A stretch of 64,000 nt of DNA from Edaphobacter acidisoli (GTDB lineage Bacteria > Acidobacteriota > Terriglobia > Terriglobales > Acidobacteriaceae), in assembly GCF_014642855.1 (NCBI RefSeq), contig NZ_BMJB01000001.1, forward strand, positions 1,488,001-1,552,000, in the 5' to 3' direction. Below, piece after piece: positions 54,057-62,046 of the stretch. Position 1 is the stretch's first letter. Every line of letters starts with the position of its first letter. Both the position numbers and the translations under genes were made by a program. The notes under the pieces were generated by a model. That model saw nothing but the letters and a program-made list of their open reading frames with translations. It ran no database searches and was not told where the DNA came from.

Positions 54057-54907
54057 TGTTTTTCCTCGCCAGATGGGAATTTGGCTTCTGTTTTCTTCGA
54101 GCCATTCAAAACTTCAACGACGTACACGCGCGACGTATCCGCGGCCTTGGGCGCCGGCTTGTGGTACACGACCGGAGATTTCACCGGCACGCTGGCCCCC
54201 GAATACAGCTCCGCCGTGTTCGTGACGGGCGGCGTGGCGATCTGCGTATCGAGAGGATTGCGCAGCACAAGCTGAATACGCGCTTCATTGCTGGCCAGGC
54301 TCAGTATCTCCGCCTGCTCCGGGCTTACCAGCAGGTTCACCACCTGGACTTGTTGCGGTTTACCCTCGGCATCGCGCTGGATGTCGGTGCCGGCCGAAAG
54401 CACCTGGATATTCTGCAGCAAGGTCTTGGCCATTGATCCTTGCGCGGAGGTGGGCTGCTGCCCTGGAGGTGTGCCGGAGACCACTACATCGACGCGCATG
54501 CCCGGCGTCACAAACCCGGCGACACCCACCACCTCGTTTACCTTAATCGCTGCTGCTCTCATGCCCTGAGGAATTGTCGCGGCGAGGCCGCCACCAGATC
54601 CCGGTGCAGCTAACCGGCTCTCAAGAATCGGCTCGCCTTGGTACAGGTCAGAGATGACACCGCGCCCGATGGCATCTTCCCGCTTCAGAACAACTCCCTT
54701 GGGCAGGGTGCCGGATATTTCGACTGTCGTCAGATCGGAGCTTTTGAGCACGGAGCCAAGTTTGATGTCTGCAGCCGCGGCTACAACCCTTGTCGTCGCA
54801 GCGTGCGATCCAGCCAGCCGGTGTCCCACCAGACGGAAGACGAGATAGCTGCAGGCAACAGCTATCAGAAAGGCGCTCAACAAGATAATGAAGATTCGAC
54901 GATTCAT
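54053..54907 (-). CDS. cpaB: Tad pilus assembly protein CpaB/RcpC
   Basis: 284 residues. One N-terminal membrane helix (RIFIILLSAFLIAVACSYLVF) is followed by a SAF domain (VVAAAADIKLGSVLKSSDLT), the CpaB/RcpC core (MRAAAIKVNEVVGVAGFVTP and GMRVDVVVSG) and a Lys/Glu-rich end. It is a periplasmic assembly factor that works with the CpaC secretin. Its stop overlaps the cpaC start by 4 bp. It is the first gene of the visible Tad operon. Confidence 0.92.
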   Translation of the reverse strand: MNRRIFIILLSAFLIAVACSYLVFRLVGHRLAGSHAATTRVVAAAADIKLGSVLKSSDLTTVEISGTLPKGVVLKREDAIGRGVISDLYQGEPILESRLAAPGSGGGLAATIPQGMRAAAIKVNEVVGVAGFVTPGMRVDVVVSGTPPGQQPTSAQGSMAKTLLQNIQVLSAGTDIQRDAEGKPQQVQVVNLLVSPEQAEILSLASNEARIQLVLRNPLDTQIATPPVTNTAELYSGASVPVKSPVVYHKPAPKAADTSRVYVVEVLNGSKKTEAKFPSGEEKQ

Positions 54908-55037
54908 TGGAGCGATTCCCCTCGCGGCCGGCTCCCGAGCCGTTCCGCTTCGCTGGCTATAGGTGGCAATTGCTGTGCCAAAGGACGAAAGCAGCGTTTT
55001 GATGGAGAATCAGCGGTTTAGCCCTTGCCGAGGGGCC

Positions 55038-55053
55038 CAGGTGTGAACACCTG
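55038..55053. promoter_or_regulatory. Palindromic operator candidate
   Basis: CAGGTGT-GA-ACACCTG, a perfect 7+2+7 inverted repeat in the 295-bp divergent region between cpaB and the TonB-like gene. A second palindrome, CGCTTGCAAGCG, lies near 55090. Size and position fit a dimeric regulator site; the regulator is unknown. Nothing else recognisable lies in this gap. Confidence 0.4.
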
Positions 55054-55202
55054 TATACCAGCAGCGACGCCGATGTAGCTTTCGAGACACGCTTGCAAGC
55101 GCCGCCGCACGACTTAGCAGGTAGTTACAGATATATCGGTTGGCCTCGAAATTGCTCTTCGCTTCATGCACACGGAGTGCTGTACCTGTAGCTCAATACA
55201 CC

Positions 55203-56696
55203 ATGCGCTCTTCGCAAATGATCGTGCTGTTCGCCACGCCGCCGGAGCCGCCTACGCGGGAACCTTCGGCGATGATGGTGTCCATTCTGGTGCATGGAGT
55301 CGTCTGCGTTTTTGCGTTTCTCATCGCGGGGCAGCCTGCACGAACGCCAAAGCCTGCGCCACAGCGATACGAAGTGCGCATCATGGAGCTTCAGCCCACG
55401 CCACCGCAGGTCGAGTGGTATCCGCCAAAGCCGCCAACGCTGCCCGGCCAGCCGTCGGAGATGCAGGCATCCGCATCGGCGGGCAGTGCTGGACAGATCG
55501 CGGCGCCACACATTCCGGTTCCATTGCCAGTAATAAAGCAGACGACCGTAACCGTCATTCAGCCTGACGCGAAGTACAACCTCGCCATTCCTCAAGAGGC
55601 GGCGCCGCCGCAGATGATGGTATGGAGCGCGCGCCAGATACCTGTGAAGAAGATTGTCACCCCGCCACAGCCGAAGGTAGCCGCGATCACCACCAAGCCT
55701 TCGCTGGCTGCTCCCAATGGAGCAGAGCGGCTGGCTGACATTCGCATCGCTCCGACACCTACGCCAGCGGTGACACCGCTTCCTCCGCCGAGCACCACTT
55801 CTCCAGTGACCGTCGCGGCCGCGGCCCCCGTCGCTGCCCACATTCCCCAGACAGCAACCAAGGGCGAGGTTGAACTCGCGCCAGCCAGCGTCATCTCGCT
55901 CTCTGACGTTCAGCTAAAAGAGGGTACAGTCGCTGTGCCGCAATTTAATGCGATCTCTGCGAGAGCACTGCCTGGCCCGCTCGCTCCCGGACAGCCGGGC
56001 GGAGCTGCACAGACTGGAAGAGGAGCCGCTAACAGCAAGCTAAGCGGGAACGGTTCCGGCACAACGCCTGGAAATGGCGCGGGCAACTCCACCGTCGCAG
56101 GCACAGGAGCAGGGAGTGGGAACGGCGTTGGTGCAGGCGGAGCGGGAGGGCATGGCGCAGGTGGCGCAGGCGGGGGCAGCGGCCAGGGCTTGGGTGGTGG
56201 AATCGGCAACGATGCGGGTGGCGCATACACCATCGCGCATGTCTCATTGCCCAGAGACGGCAGGTTCGGCGTCGTCGTCGTAGGCTCGTCCATCGCCGAG
56301 GACTACCCGGAGACGGTAGGGATCTGGAGCGGCAGGCTGGCCTATACCGTCTATCTGCACGTCGGAGCGACGAAGAATTGGATACTGCAGTATTCGCTGC
56401 CTCGATCGAAGGACGCCGCAGCCGCAGGCAGCGTAGTGAAGCTGGATGCTCCCTGGCCTTATGACATCCTGCGCCCAAGCATCGACCCGGACCTGAACGC
56501 CGACGCAATTATGGTCCACGGATTCGTGAACACCTCGGGCCGCTTTGAGAATCTTGCCGTTGTGTTTCCCAATGGATTAGCCGAGGCACGCTTTCTGCTT
56601 CATGCACTTCAACAGTGGCAATTCCGCCCCGCGCAGCAGAACGGAGAAGCAACCGTCGTTGAAGTGCTGCTGATTATTCCAGAGGAGACAGATTAA
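55203..56696 (+). CDS. TonB-like protein with Pro-rich and Gly-rich linkers
   Basis: 497 residues from the ATG at 55203; a TTG at 55140 opens the same frame. Near the N-terminus one hydrophobic helix (MMVSILVHGVVCVFAFLIAG) resembles a TonB anchor. A Pro/Ala/Thr-rich stretch follows (about 45-270), then a roughly 70-residue Gly/Ala/Asn-rich low-complexity tract (about 275-350) and a C-terminal domain with TonB-like character (ADAIMVHGFVNTSGRFENLA, LLHALQQWQFRPAQQNGEA). It is probably inner-membrane anchored and periplasm-spanning. It may drive an outer-membrane machine; divergence from the Tad genes suggests a link but does not prove one. Confidence 0.7.
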   Translation: MRSSQMIVLFATPPEPPTREPSAMMVSILVHGVVCVFAFLIAGQPARTPKPAPQRYEVRIMELQPTPPQVEWYPPKPPTLPGQPSEMQASASAGSAGQIAAPHIPVPLPVIKQTTVTVIQPDAKYNLAIPQEAAPPQMMVWSARQIPVKKIVTPPQPKVAAITTKPSLAAPNGAERLADIRIAPTPTPAVTPLPPPSTTSPVTVAAAAPVAAHIPQTATKGEVELAPASVISLSDVQLKEGTVAVPQFNAISARALPGPLAPGQPGGAAQTGRGAANSKLSGNGSGTTPGNGAGNSTVAGTGAGSGNGVGAGGAGGHGAGGAGGGSGQGLGGGIGNDAGGAYTIAHVSLPRDGRFGVVVVGSSIAEDYPETVGIWSGRLAYTVYLHVGATKNWILQYSLPRSKDAAAAGSVVKLDAPWPYDILRPSIDPDLNADAIMVHGFVNTSGRFENLAVVFPNGLAEARFLLHALQQWQFRPAQQNGEATVVEVLLIIPEETD

Positions 56697-56707
56697 TGAG
56701 CAAGTAG

Positions 56708-57400
56708 CTATTGCGCCTTGACCTGCTCCAGCATCCTGGATGCACGAACCCTCACGCGCTCCATCACTTGATCGTCGCTCGCGATCGAGGACAATGTCGG
56801 AGCTATCGTGCCCAATTCGAGAGCGCCTCCGGACTTTGCCTGATCAGCCAGCGTGTTGATCTCTGCATCGAGACCAAGCCGGTCGAAGCGATGCAGAAAA
56901 GCTAGCCTGCGCCCTTCATCGAGGGTGAAGGCAATCGCGAGAAACGTATTCGTGAGCGAAGTTATATCCTTGTTCTCGGAGTAATTGTAGGAACAGGAAC
57001 CGTGACCATCGGCGCCGGAGTAGCTCAGTGTCTTGGCGCCAGTGTTAGCGATGTTCTTCGCCTTCGAGTCGCACTGGACGCTGAAGTATTTGAGCGCCCT
57101 TGCGGTCTTGAACATCTCAGCCACCGTCGCTGGAGTAAGCGTAATGGCTCGGTTCACGTGCTGAGTCGCCTCGGCAGGTGCGCCTGATCCGGAGTCACCA
57201 ACGCCAGGAATAACATCCGCCTGATAGGTTCCCGAACCGTTTTCCTCGACCTTGATGGTGAACTTCGGAACTGGCAGCCCGGTGCGCTCGAACTGAAAGC
57301 TGATGACCGGTTGAATTGCAGCCGCTACAGGCGCTTGCGCGAACAGAACAGGAGACAACGTCAGCATTGCGCCAAGAGCAATCCGCACGGCGGCCTTCAT
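56708..57400 (-). CDS. Exported protein of unknown function, coupled to ruvC
   Basis: 230 residues with a signal peptide (AVRIALGAMLTLSPVLFAQ). The mature part has a beta-rich first half (PVISFQFERTGLPVPKFTIK, VEENGSGTYQADVIPG) and a helical second half. Two cysteines (QCDSK, GSCSYN) may form a disulfide. I recognise no domain. Its ATG overlaps the ruvC stop (ATGA), so it is co-translated with a DNA-repair gene, an odd pairing that may reflect operon packing only. Confidence 0.65.
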   Translation of the reverse strand: MKAAVRIALGAMLTLSPVLFAQAPVAAAIQPVISFQFERTGLPVPKFTIKVEENGSGTYQADVIPGVGDSGSGAPAEATQHVNRAITLTPATVAEMFKTARALKYFSVQCDSKAKNIANTGAKTLSYSGADGHGSCSYNYSENKDITSLTNTFLAIAFTLDEGRRLAFLHRFDRLGLDAEINTLADQAKSGGALELGTIAPTLSSIASDDQVMERVRVRASRMLEQVKAQ

Positions 57401-57906
57401 CGAGCTGCTCCCTGCAACTCCAACGTCTGCGCGGTGTGGATGTGGCAGATGGCGATGGCGAGCGCATCGGCAGCATCAGCCGAATCGAAGGCGTTTTCGA
57501 TGTTCAAGAGCCGCTTCACCATGAACTGAACCTGCTCCTTCGCAGCCAGACCGTGGCCCACGACCGAACTTTTGACCGAGAGCGGTGCGTATTCAGCAAC
57601 CGGTAGACTGCAACTCGCCGCAGCAAGCATGGCGACGCCACGAACCTGTCCAAGTTTGAGTGCAGACTTGGCATTTGCAGAGAAGAAGACATCTTCAATC
57701 GCCACTACCTCAGGCTGGTGCAGCGCAATCAGTGCGGTCAGCTCCGCGTAGACCTGGGCGAGCCGCTGCGGAGTTTTTTCCTTCTTGCTGAGACGAATGG
57801 TCCCGGCTGCGATCCGAATGAGGCTTGACGATTTTGAACCCAAGCAGGATTCGACGACGCCGTACCCAGTGAACTCCGTTCCGCAATCGATGCCGAAGAC
57901 CCGCAT
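57397..57906 (-). CDS. ruvC: Crossover junction endodeoxyribonuclease RuvC
   Basis: 169 residues from the ATG at 57906; the open frame upstream is not homologous. It resolves Holliday junctions together with RuvAB. The catalytic acids are visible: FGIDCGTEFTGYG (first Asp), VVAIEDVFFSANAKSALKLG (Glu) and DSADAADALAIAICH (final Asp cluster). The length is typical. RuvA and RuvB are not in the window. Downstream it overlaps the secreted-protein gene by 4 bp. Confidence 0.95.
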   Translation of the reverse strand: MRVFGIDCGTEFTGYGVVESCLGSKSSSLIRIAAGTIRLSKKEKTPQRLAQVYAELTALIALHQPEVVAIEDVFFSANAKSALKLGQVRGVAMLAAASCSLPVAEYAPLSVKSSVVGHGLAAKEQVQFMVKRLLNIENAFDSADAADALAIAICHIHTAQTLELQGAAR

Positions 57907-57988
57907 GGGCGAAAGTTTACTGCATTTTGCGCTGAGGAGGGCGCGAATCGACGGAGACGGAGCGAGTGATGCAATGGCTGAACGACGC

Positions 57989-58759
57989 CTACTTCGAGAT
58001 GCCTTCCAGTGGAGAGCTAGCAGTTGCGTAGAGCTTGCGCGGCATGCGGCCTGCAAGATACGCCTGCCGTCCCGCAAGCACTGCATGCTGCATCGCCTCG
58101 GCCATGAGGAGCGGGTCAGCGGCTTGTGCGATGGCGGTGTTCATCAGCACGGCATCGAAGCCCAGCTCCATCGCAACAGCTGCGTCCGAGGCCGTACCCA
58201 CGCCAGCGTCGACGATCAGCGGGACCTCGGAGATCAGCTCGCGGAGAATGCGCAGGTTCGCCACATTCTGCAGGCCAAGCCCACTGCCGATGGGCGCGCC
58301 AAGCGGCATGACTGCTGCTGCGCCCGCATCGATGAGCCGCCTGGCAAAAACAATGTCGTCCGACGTGTAGGGCAGAACCGTGAAGCCTTCCTTGACGAGC
58401 ACGCGCGTGGCTTCGAGCGTAGCCTGCACATCGGGATAGAGCGTCTTCTGATCGCCAATGACTTCGATCTTCACCCAGTCGGACAAGCCCACTTCGCGGC
58501 CGAGGCGCGCTGCGCGGATGGCCTCCTCTGCGGTATAGCAGCCAGCCGTGTTCGGCAATAGGAAGTAGCGGCGCGGGTCGATGTAGTCGAGCAGCGATTC
58601 GCTCGATCGGTCAAGATTGACGCGCCGTACTGCGACTGTGACCATCTCTGCGCCGGAGGCCTCGATTGCAGCCTGCGTCTCGGGGCCGTCCTTGTACTTT
58701 CCTGTTCCTACGATAAGACGCGACTGAAAGGCACGGCCTGCGATGACGAGAGGGTTCAT
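57989..58759 (-). CDS. thiG: Thiazole synthase
   Basis: 256 residues, a TIM-barrel enzyme that forms the thiazole phosphate of thiamine from deoxyxylulose-5-phosphate, dehydroglycine and ThiS thiocarboxylate. Motifs: [65 protein letters not shown], and the C-terminal phosphate loop [20 protein letters not shown]. No ThiS, ThiF or other thi gene is adjacent, and I found no TPP riboswitch motif upstream. A family 1 repeat and a terminator lie just 5' of it. Confidence 0.94.
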   Translation of the reverse strand: MNPLVIAGRAFQSRLIVGTGKYKDGPETQAAIEASGAEMVTVAVRRVNLDRSSESLLDYIDPRRYFLLPNTAGCYTAEEAIRAARLGREVGLSDWVKIEVIGDQKTLYPDVQATLEATRVLVKEGFTVLPYTSDDIVFARRLIDAGAAAVMPLGAPIGSGLGLQNVANLRILRELISEVPLIVDAGVGTASDAAVAMELGFDAVLMNTAIAQAADPLLMAEAMQHAVLAGRQAYLAGRMPRKLYATASSPLEGISK

Positions 58760-58768
58760 GTGTCCATT

Positions 58769-58818
58769 TTAACCCACCTCATGAGCGCTAAAGCTGCGCC
58801 GAAGATGGGGAACCTGGT
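58769..58818 (-). repeat. Dispersed intergenic repeat, family 1, copy 2
   Basis: On the minus strand it reads CCCCATCTTCGGCGCAGC and ends in GAGGTGGGTT. It is alignable over about 45 bp with the copy at 3567-3616. It lies in the thiG leader. Confidence 0.6.
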
Positions 58819-58832
58819 TTCATGAAAAAGCA

Positions 58833-58865
58833 AACGGCCCGCGCTCAATGAGCCTGCGGGCCGTT
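58833..58865 (-). terminator. Rho-independent terminator upstream of thiG
   Basis: A 10-bp perfect stem AACGGCCCGC / GCGGGCCGTT with a 13-nt loop. On the minus strand it is followed by TTGCTTTTTC. It would stop transcription coming from the csoR-type gene before thiG. The stop codon of the 18-codon ORF lies in its loop. Confidence 0.7.
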
Positions 58866-58901
58866 GCCGGTGATCTGCTGAGATTGACCTGAGGCGCCCA
58901 T
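58845..58901 (-). CDS. Candidate 18-residue peptide ORF overlapping the terminator
   Basis: MGASGQSQQITGNGPQAH, starting with ATG at 58901 and preceded at 6 bases by a strong GAGGAG ribosome site. Its TGA stop falls within the hairpin loop. The good ribosome site is the only support; the peptide has no known match in my memory. It could be a leader peptide, a small functional peptide or chance. Confidence 0.3.
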   Translation of the reverse strand: MGASGQSQQITGNGPQAH

Positions 58902-58952
58902 GCCGGACTCCTCGGTGAAAACTTCTACCAGGAAATTAGAGCAAGGCGCGCT

Positions 58953-59087
58953 CTAAGCCTCAGTCACCTCACGTGTTGTCGTGCAACTGTTACTGTCAAT
59001 TTTCATAGGCTGGATCATCCTCCTTTCCCGTGTACAGGCAGAGTACTCCTCTCGCGCAGCACGGGCAAGAGTTCGCGAGTGGTTCAT
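58953..59087 (-). CDS. Candidate 44-residue ORF coupled to the csoR-type gene
   Basis: Its ATG overlaps the repressor's stop codon (ATGA) and the frame stays open for 44 codons, ending EVTEA. An internal ATG at 59006 with GGAGG upstream would give MKIDSNSCTTTREVTEA. The first part is Arg-rich, and two cysteines are present. Coupled overlap and a second internal ribosome site are suggestive, but composition is not strongly protein-like. Confidence 0.3.
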   Translation of the reverse strand: MNHSRTLARAAREEYSACTRERRMIQPMKIDSNSCTTTREVTEA

Positions 59088-59359
59088 TTGAGATAGGCGC
59101 GGACGAGATCGATCAGCTCTTCTCCAAGATCAGGCGTGAGCGGAGTTTTTCCGCCTTTGAGCAGGTGGAGGCGGATATGGTCTTCGAGCACCTCGGCCAT
59201 CACCGCATTGATGCCTCCGCGAACAGCGGCCAACAACATCAACACTTCACTGCACTCGCGGCCGCCGTCGGCAAGCACGCGCTCGACCGAGTCCATCTGG
59301 CCGCGAATGCGTTTGACGCGGTTGATGAGCTTCGTACGCTCTCTGGATTCTTCTTTCAT
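59084..59359 (-). CDS. CsoR/FrmR/RcnR-family metal- or aldehyde-responsive repressor
   Basis: 91 residues, all-helical. Family core: LINRVKRIRGQMDSVERVLA, then ECSEVLMLLAAVRGGINAVM and AEVLEDHIRLHL. Candidate ligands are Cys36, His61 and His65. The CsoR copper set has a second Cys where His65 is here, and the RcnR-type His3 and FrmR-type Pro2 are missing at the N-terminus (MKEES). The inducer therefore cannot be assigned: nickel/cobalt, copper, zinc or formaldehyde all remain possible. GAGGAAACG precedes the ATG. A G-tract palindrome typical of family operators lies just upstream, shared with a divergent porin. Confidence 0.9.
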   Translation of the reverse strand: MKEESRERTKLINRVKRIRGQMDSVERVLADGGRECSEVLMLLAAVRGGINAVMAEVLEDHIRLHLLKGGKTPLTPDLGEELIDLVRAYLK

Positions 59360-59371
59360 CGTTTCCTCAAA

Positions 59372-59388
59372 ATACCATAGGGGGGTAT
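59372..59388. promoter_or_regulatory. Probable CsoR-family operator in divergent promoter
   Basis: ATACCATAGGGGGGTAT: AT-rich ends around a G-tract, the usual form of CsoR/RcnR/FrmR operators. It overlaps a TATAAT box (59386-59391) pointing towards the porin gene. It lies 13 bp from the repressor start, so the repressor probably controls itself and the porin. Confidence 0.65.
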
Positions 59389-59413
59389 AATAATTACATC
59401 CAGGTGGACAACC

Positions 59414-60937
59414 ATGCTCGGAGCGCGATTTGCACTCTATTCACCTGCAAAGAATATGACGTTTATTATGCACCCACGCTTCTGGCTGCAATTCAGGTTA
59501 CGCCTGATTGCCTCGCTGCCGCTCTTTCTGCTCGCAGCGCGGATGCCGATTTACGCCCAGACGGTGACCGATGCGGCCAGCGTAGATGCCGGCTTGCCGA
59601 ACGCGCCTGAACCCGCGACCCAGACGGAGAACGCGGCGCTGACGGTGTTTCCGCATCCGGAGAGCTCGCGCTTCTTCATGGCGGGACAGGCGAACATCAT
59701 CTTTCAGGCGCACGGTCCGTTCCATGCAGATTACTCCGGCACGAACAGTCTGCTGAGCCGTGGTGAGTACAAGACCTCTCTGCTGGGGACGCTGTTCCTT
59801 GGAGCCCAGCTTCGCACCGATCCGAAGACGAATACGGACGTGATCTTCGACCTGGAGTCTTCCGGAGGACGCGGCATCAGCGAGGCTTTGGGGCTGGCCG
59901 GGTTTACGAATCTGGATGTCGTACGGAATCCAAACCTGGGCTCGACACCTTATGTTGCACGCGTGCAGGTGCACCAGACGATTGGATTCACAGACAAGAT
60001 GATCGATGTGGAGCGCACTCCTTTTTCGCTCGCAACAAAAGCGCCAGAACGTAGGCTGGAGTTTCACGCAGGCAAGATGAGCCTGCCCGATTACTTCGAC
60101 ATCAACGACATTGGCACCGACAGCCATCTGCAATTCCTGAACTGGACCGTAGATAATAACGGCGCATGGGACTACGCGGCCGATACGCGCGGTTATACCT
60201 ATGCGGTCACGACTGAGTACGACGACAAAGACTGGTCCGCACGCTATGGGTTGGCTCTGATGCCGAAGGTCGCCAACGGAATCGACCTCGACTGGGACCT
60301 GCGTCGGGCGAGCGGGCAAAACATGGAGTTTGAGCTGCGGAAGTCCTTGCTGGGCGGACTGGTGAGTCCCGATCGCAAGGGCGTCGTACGTGTGCTGAGC
60401 TATGTGAACCATGCTCACATGGGGAACTATCACGATGCGGTGAAAGCCTATCTCGACGGCACCACCCCGACGCCGAACATCGTGTCAGTGGAGAAGTTTG
60501 GAGCGGTGAAGTACGGCTTTGGGTTGAACGTGGAACAGGAGATTACAAGCAACCTGCGGCTCTTCGGGCGGTTCGGCTGGAACGAGGGACAGCATGAGTC
60601 CTTCGCCTACACCGAGGTAGACCAGACATTCGAGTTCGGCGGAGATTACACCGGACATGCATGGTCACGACCAAATGACAAAGTAGGTCTGACCTTAGTG
60701 ACGAATGCGATCAAGAAGGACCATCAAGAGTATTTGAAGCTAGGCGGCCTGGGATTTCTGCTGGGCGACGGCAACCTGAACTACGCGCGCGAAGACATCA
60801 TCGAGGGCTACTACAACCTGCACGCGTGGAAGGGTGTTTACTACGCTCTCGACGCCCAGTACATCAGCCATCCGGGATACAACCAGGACCGTGGGCCAGT
60901 GCTGGTGGAATCGGTGCGGATGCACGTCGACTTCTAA
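59414..60937 (+). CDS. Outer-membrane porin-like protein (carbohydrate porin type)
   Basis: Up to 507 residues; in-frame ATGs at 59456 and 59468 may be the true start, just before the signal peptide (LRLIASLPLFLLAARMPIYAQ). The rest shows alternating amphipathic beta strands ending in aromatic-rich turns (GGDYTGHAWSRPNDKVGLTL, GLGFLLGDGNLNYAREDIIE, GYYNLHAWKGVYYALDAQYI, ending VRMHVDF with a terminal Phe). This is an outer-membrane beta-barrel resembling OprB-like carbohydrate porins. Placed under a metal- or aldehyde-type repressor, it may transport something other than sugar. Confidence 0.78.
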   Translation: MLGARFALYSPAKNMTFIMHPRFWLQFRLRLIASLPLFLLAARMPIYAQTVTDAASVDAGLPNAPEPATQTENAALTVFPHPESSRFFMAGQANIIFQAHGPFHADYSGTNSLLSRGEYKTSLLGTLFLGAQLRTDPKTNTDVIFDLESSGGRGISEALGLAGFTNLDVVRNPNLGSTPYVARVQVHQTIGFTDKMIDVERTPFSLATKAPERRLEFHAGKMSLPDYFDINDIGTDSHLQFLNWTVDNNGAWDYAADTRGYTYAVTTEYDDKDWSARYGLALMPKVANGIDLDWDLRRASGQNMEFELRKSLLGGLVSPDRKGVVRVLSYVNHAHMGNYHDAVKAYLDGTTPTPNIVSVEKFGAVKYGFGLNVEQEITSNLRLFGRFGWNEGQHESFAYTEVDQTFEFGGDYTGHAWSRPNDKVGLTLVTNAIKKDHQEYLKLGGLGFLLGDGNLNYAREDIIEGYYNLHAWKGVYYALDAQYISHPGYNQDRGPVLVESVRMHVDF

Positions 60938-60964
60938 TCACGGGCCGAACCGTATACTTGTGCG

Positions 60965-61900
60965 GTGGAACATCCTGACCTGATCGTGCTTGCTGCGTTT
61001 GTCCTTGGGCTTTTGTTTGGCAGCTTTCTGAACGTGTGCATCTCGCGCATGCCGCAGCGTGAGTCGGTAGTGCGTCCGCGATCACGGTGCCCCCAATGCG
61101 GAGCGGCGGTTCGCTGGTACGACAATATTCCGTTGCTGAGCTGGGTACTGCTGGGTCGCCGTTGCCGCGATTGCAAGCAGCCGATTCCATGGCGATATCC
61201 GCTGGTGGAGCTGGCACTTGGTCTCTGGTTCACCTGGATTGCCGCGTTTTGCCTGCGCGCCGCGAGCAGCTTTCACGGCTCGACCGTCACTGAGTTTTAC
61301 GTGGGTTTGATCGTCGCCAGTGTGGGCGCTGCGGCTCTGGGATTTCTGCTGATTGGCCTGATGGTGATGGACTGGCAGACGCATCTGCTGCCCAACAAGT
61401 TCACGCTCTGGGGCATCTTCGTGGGATACGTGCTGGTCTGCGTACGCGCAGGATTTCTGGCGCCGGGCCAGGACCAGGTGCTGCTCGGCAACAATCACAT
61501 CGAACTGACCAGCGTAGGCAGCGCGGTGGATACGGGTAATGTTTTTCTGACCGGACCCGAGCACCTGCTGTACGGCAGGCTTCTCGGCATCTGCATGGCG
61601 GCGCTGGTGCTGCTCATCGTCCGCTGGGGATACAAGGCCCTGCGCAAGCGCGAGGGGATGGGCCTGGGAGACGTGAAGCTGCTGGCGATGATTGCTGCGT
61701 TTCTCGGCTTCTGGCCTGCAATGCTTGCGTTGTTTCTCGGCTCGATGCTCGCCAGTATCTATGCTGTTTTCCTGCTTGCACGAGGACGCGCGAGCGCTTC
61801 GACAAAACTGGCGTTTGGGAGCTTTCTCGCCATTGGCGGTCTGATCGCGGCCGTGTATGGAGAAAAAATCATCGGAATTTATGCAGACTTCCTCACTTAG
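60965..61900 (+). CDS. Prepilin peptidase (type IV leader peptidase, A24 family)
   Basis: 311 residues, GTG start. It cleaves and N-methylates prepilins at the inner membrane. The N-terminal methylase part has LFGSFLNVCISRMPQRES and two zinc cysteine pairs (CPQC, CRDC). The aspartyl protease site is MVMDWQTHLLPN and GLGDVKLLA. About eight hydrophobic segments. The GSFLNV-CxxC module makes it a PilD/GspO type rather than the short TadV/CpaA form, so its substrates probably include the pseudopilins at 9 kb. It lies 27 bp after the porin gene, so read-through is possible. Confidence 0.93.
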   Translation: MEHPDLIVLAAFVLGLLFGSFLNVCISRMPQRESVVRPRSRCPQCGAAVRWYDNIPLLSWVLLGRRCRDCKQPIPWRYPLVELALGLWFTWIAAFCLRAASSFHGSTVTEFYVGLIVASVGAAALGFLLIGLMVMDWQTHLLPNKFTLWGIFVGYVLVCVRAGFLAPGQDQVLLGNNHIELTSVGSAVDTGNVFLTGPEHLLYGRLLGICMAALVLLIVRWGYKALRKREGMGLGDVKLLAMIAAFLGFWPAMLALFLGSMLASIYAVFLLARGRASASTKLAFGSFLAIGGLIAAVYGEKIIGIYADFLT

Positions 61901-62006
61901 GCAGCACCGGATCACAATCGCAACACCAAATGACATTGCAATCATCCGCAATTTTCGATGAATATTGCAGCTCATTGATCCTGCGCGAATAGCGCGCATT
62001 GATTAT

Positions 62007-62035
62007 TTGACACTTGCCAGCCCCACTCTTAGAGT
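62007..62035 (+). promoter_or_regulatory. Candidate nuo promoter
   Basis: TTGACA (62007-62012), a 17-bp spacer and a weak TAGAGT (62030-62035). Transcription would begin only a few bases before the nuoA start, giving a very short leader. Confidence 0.35.
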
Positions 62036-62046
62036 GGAAGATGGCC

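Noticed and set aside
56040..56240. Gly/Ala-rich tract considered as a tandem DNA repeat or PE-PGRS-like element
   Set aside because: No exact repeating unit at DNA level; it is in frame within the TonB-like protein.
58760..59083. Possible TPP riboswitch upstream of thiG, prompted by a CTGAGA word
   Set aside because: The word is on the wrong strand, and the remaining conserved TPP elements are absent.
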